64,000 nt of DNA, taken from the NCBI GenBank assembly GCA_036501185.1, contig DASYAU010000114.1:62001-126000 (forward strand), given 5' to 3'. A program made the position numbers and the translations under genes. Below are positions 62,260-64,000 of this stretch, piece after piece. The notes beneath the pieces are model-generated. The model saw only the letters and a list, made by a program, of their open reading frames with translations. It had not been told where the DNA came from and searched no databases. Numbering within the stretch: the stretch's first letter is position 1; the number at the start of each line of letters is the position of its first letter. This stretch comes from Korobacter sp036501185. Its GTDB lineage: Bacteria; Acidobacteriota; Terriglobia; Terriglobales; Acidobacteriaceae.

Positions 62260-64000
62260 ATGCAAAAGCGGCGAGTCTTATTCACAATTTTATGGATCCT
62301 AGTTTCGGTCATTGGCGGGCGCGCCTGGGCTCAAAGCCAGTTCACAAATCTTGGACAAGTGGTTGCTCCGGGATTGCCAACTGACATGCTCGTCGGACCG
62401 GGCCCTAATGCTGCCGAACGCCTATATGTCGATTACACGTACAACGCGTCCGCGCTGGAAGTCGTATCGATTGATCCCACAAGTGGTGCTTTCACGGTAT
62501 ACAAGAGCCCATTAAGTTCAGAGTCAAGCCCAAAGGGAATGGTGGTGGGAAACGACGGCAACATCTATCTCGGTACCGCTCCCAACGCACACCTGTTTCA
62601 GCTCAATCCAAATTCTGGGGAACTATTGGACTTAGGGAAGCCAAGCGCCAGCGAACAATATATCTGGTCCACTGCGCTTGGCAGCGACGGATGTATCTAT
62701 GGCAGCACCTATCCTGCGGCCAAGCTCGTTCGATATAACCCTACAACGAAAGTTCTCGAGGATCTTGGGCGAATGGATCCTACGGAGATGTATGCCCGTT
62801 ACGTTGCTGCCGACTCGAATGGGTTTGTATATGTTGGAATAGGTTACGGGACGGCACATCTCGTCGCCTACCAGATCTCCTCCCAAAAGCACCAAGATAT
62901 CCTGCCGCCAGCGTTTCAAACGACAGGCGCCGCACAGGTATTTCCCGGCGCAACGGGAGAGGTGTATGCGTTGATGAACAATCAGTATTTTCTCCTCAAC
63001 GGATGGACTGCGATTCCAATCAGTGCCTCAAGTGTTCATTTGAAAGACAGAACTGCCCTCGCCGCTGGAGGTGAAGCGTGGGTGAGCGGAGGGAGCGTCA
63101 CAGTAACCACGTTCGGCAAAAAAATCAGCACTAAAACGCTGCCGTATGGATACGCCGGGGAGGCTCTTCCACTTTTTTCCGTCGGGATCGGCCCTGATGG
63201 AAAGGTATACGGCAGCACCGCCATGCCATTCGATCTTTTCGTTTTCGATCCGCAGGCCGGACAGATCTCAAACCTAGGGAAACTCGGCGGAGGCGAGGCA
63301 TATTCTTTCCTCACCTCACCTCGTCTATTACTAATGGGGGCGTATTCTGCCAACGCGCCGCTGCTCTCCTACGACGCCACGCAACCATTCTCCGTCAGTT
63401 CGAGAAAACCCAATCCGACTTTGACAACGTTCAATGGAGCCGACAGCACCTGGAGGCCCGGCAGCATGACTGCCGACCCCAATGGACAGGTCTACATTGG
63501 CTCCTTGCCGGGCTACGGGTGCTTGGGCGCGCCTCTTACTGTGTGGAGCACAAAGCACAATCGAGTCGCTCGCTATGACCTCTATCCAGACCAGAGTGTG
63601 CAATCTGTAGCTTGGGTCAGCAATCTCGTGGTCGGCGGAACAAGCATATACGGAGGCGGAGGGAGCATTCCGACAGCGTCACAGGCGAAATTGTTCATTT
63701 GGGATCCTTCGACGACAACGCTGTTGTATGACATTGCGGTGGTAAGTGATGCGCCCTCGATCGACAACGTCGCCGCCACCTCGAAAGGCATTATTTTCGG
63801 TACCGCTGGTAAGGTGCTTTTCACATTTGATCCGGTCGCGCGCAACGTGCTTTCGAGGTCGCCACTGAGTTTTACGCCGATTGCTCACGCTTTGGTTGAA
63901 GGTCCTGACGGGGCTCTTTGGGGACTTGCCGCGGAGGGCATATATACCGTGGATCCGCAAACCGGCGCTGCAACCCTCGTAGCCGCAAGCCCCAGCACAA
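62260..64000 (+). CDS. Exported beta-propeller protein; C-terminus beyond window
   Basis: The frame opens at ATG 62260 after GGGGAGAGATA and stays open for 580 codons to the right edge, so the protein is partial. It starts with a signal peptide (VLFTILWILVSVIGGRAWA). The mature part has blade repeats with DG-x-[IV]Y-G followed by L-x-x-x-[DN]P and G-x-L-x-x-LG. Examples are GNDGNIYLGT, GSDGCIYGST and GPDGKVYGST; later examples are DPNGQVYIG and GPDGALWGL. This resembles the Vgb/SMP-30/NHL-like propellers of exported proteins. No catalytic site can be named. Codon use is less GC-biased than in the sugar island. Confidence 0.75.
   Translation, partial: MQKRRVLFTILWILVSVIGGRAWAQSQFTNLGQVVAPGLPTDMLVGPGPNAAERLYVDYTYNASALEVVSIDPTSGAFTVYKSPLSSESSPKGMVVGNDGNIYLGTAPNAHLFQLNPNSGELLDLGKPSASEQYIWSTALGSDGCIYGSTYPAAKLVRYNPTTKVLEDLGRMDPTEMYARYVAADSNGFVYVGIGYGTAHLVAYQISSQKHQDILPPAFQTTGAAQVFPGATGEVYALMNNQYFLLNGWTAIPISASSVHLKDRTALAAGGEAWVSGGSVTVTTFGKKISTKTLPYGYAGEALPLFSVGIGPDGKVYGSTAMPFDLFVFDPQAGQISNLGKLGGGEAYSFLTSPRLLLMGAYSANAPLLSYDATQPFSVSSRKPNPTLTTFNGADSTWRPGSMTADPNGQVYIGSLPGYGCLGAPLTVWSTKHNRVARYDLYPDQSVQSVAWVSNLVVGGTSIYGGGGSIPTASQAKLFIWDPSTTTLLYDIAVVSDAPSIDNVAATSKGIIFGTAGKVLFTFDPVARNVLSRSPLSFTPIAHALVEGPDGALWGLAAEGIYTVDPQTGAATLVAASPST

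Noticed and set aside
1..64000. tRNA/rRNA genes, CRISPR arrays, insertion sequences, prophage or plasmid features
   Set aside because: Looked for on both strands; no clover-leaf, direct-repeat array, transposase motif or integrase was seen.

Overview
The window reads as a chromosome segment of an Acidobacteriota bacterium, most like soil Terriglobia such as the Koribacter lineage. The organism call is an inference from gene content: three very large Oar-like TonB-dependent receptors with a carboxypeptidase-regulatory N-terminal domain, many exported beta-propeller proteins, S9 peptidases, GC-rich codon use, and an Arg/Lys-rich small protein of a type common in that phylum. I saw no tRNA or rRNA gene, CRISPR array, transposase or phage gene.

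Region 1 (1-18.7 kb) is a carbohydrate island. It holds the start of a Tat-exported protein cut by the left edge, a sugar-porter MFS permease, two cupin phosphoglucose-isomerase-like proteins, a ROK sugar kinase with an esterase, an exported propeller, a fumarylacetoacetase-family hydrolase, and a tight operon at 7684-15953. That operon encodes an SMP-30 lactonase, an enolase-superfamily (glucarate-dehydratase-type) dehydratase, an exported GH38-like glycosidase, two SDR oxidoreductases and an aldose-epimerase-like protein. An exported esterase and a two-domain phosphomannose-isomerase-type protein close the island. Together they suggest oxidation of a released sugar through lactone, aldonate or aldarate, and dehydration to a keto-deoxy acid, beside a phosphorylating branch. 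A promoter (7600-7627) followed by a perfect 6-3-6 palindrome (7633-7647) is the clearest control site.

Region 2 (18.8-28.7 kb) carries two TonB-dependent receptors on the minus strand, with a good intrinsic terminator between them, and a divergent exported NHL/Ig-like repeat protein. About 650 bp after it hold only hairpins and no convincing gene.

Region 3 (28.7-56.7 kb) is the most unusual part: a nearly all-minus-strand island of exported proteins. Three times an S9 (prolyl-oligopeptidase fold) peptidase is followed by a BNR/Asp-box propeller protein. The island also has a fourth S9 peptidase, a fourth BNR protein, a divergent S8 (subtilisin-fold) protease, a third TonB-dependent receptor, two related ECF sigma factors and a 596-residue membrane anti-sigma-like protein. 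I infer a signal-responsive system for handling extracellular or periplasmic peptide or protein. I cannot identify its substrate.

Region 4 (56.7-64 kb) is looser: a decayed FGGY-kinase tail, small proteins, a REC-GGDEF regulator preceded by a CxxC protein without a normal start codon, tandem one-helix membrane peptides, an orphan NtrC-type sigma-54 regulator, and an exported propeller protein running off the right edge.
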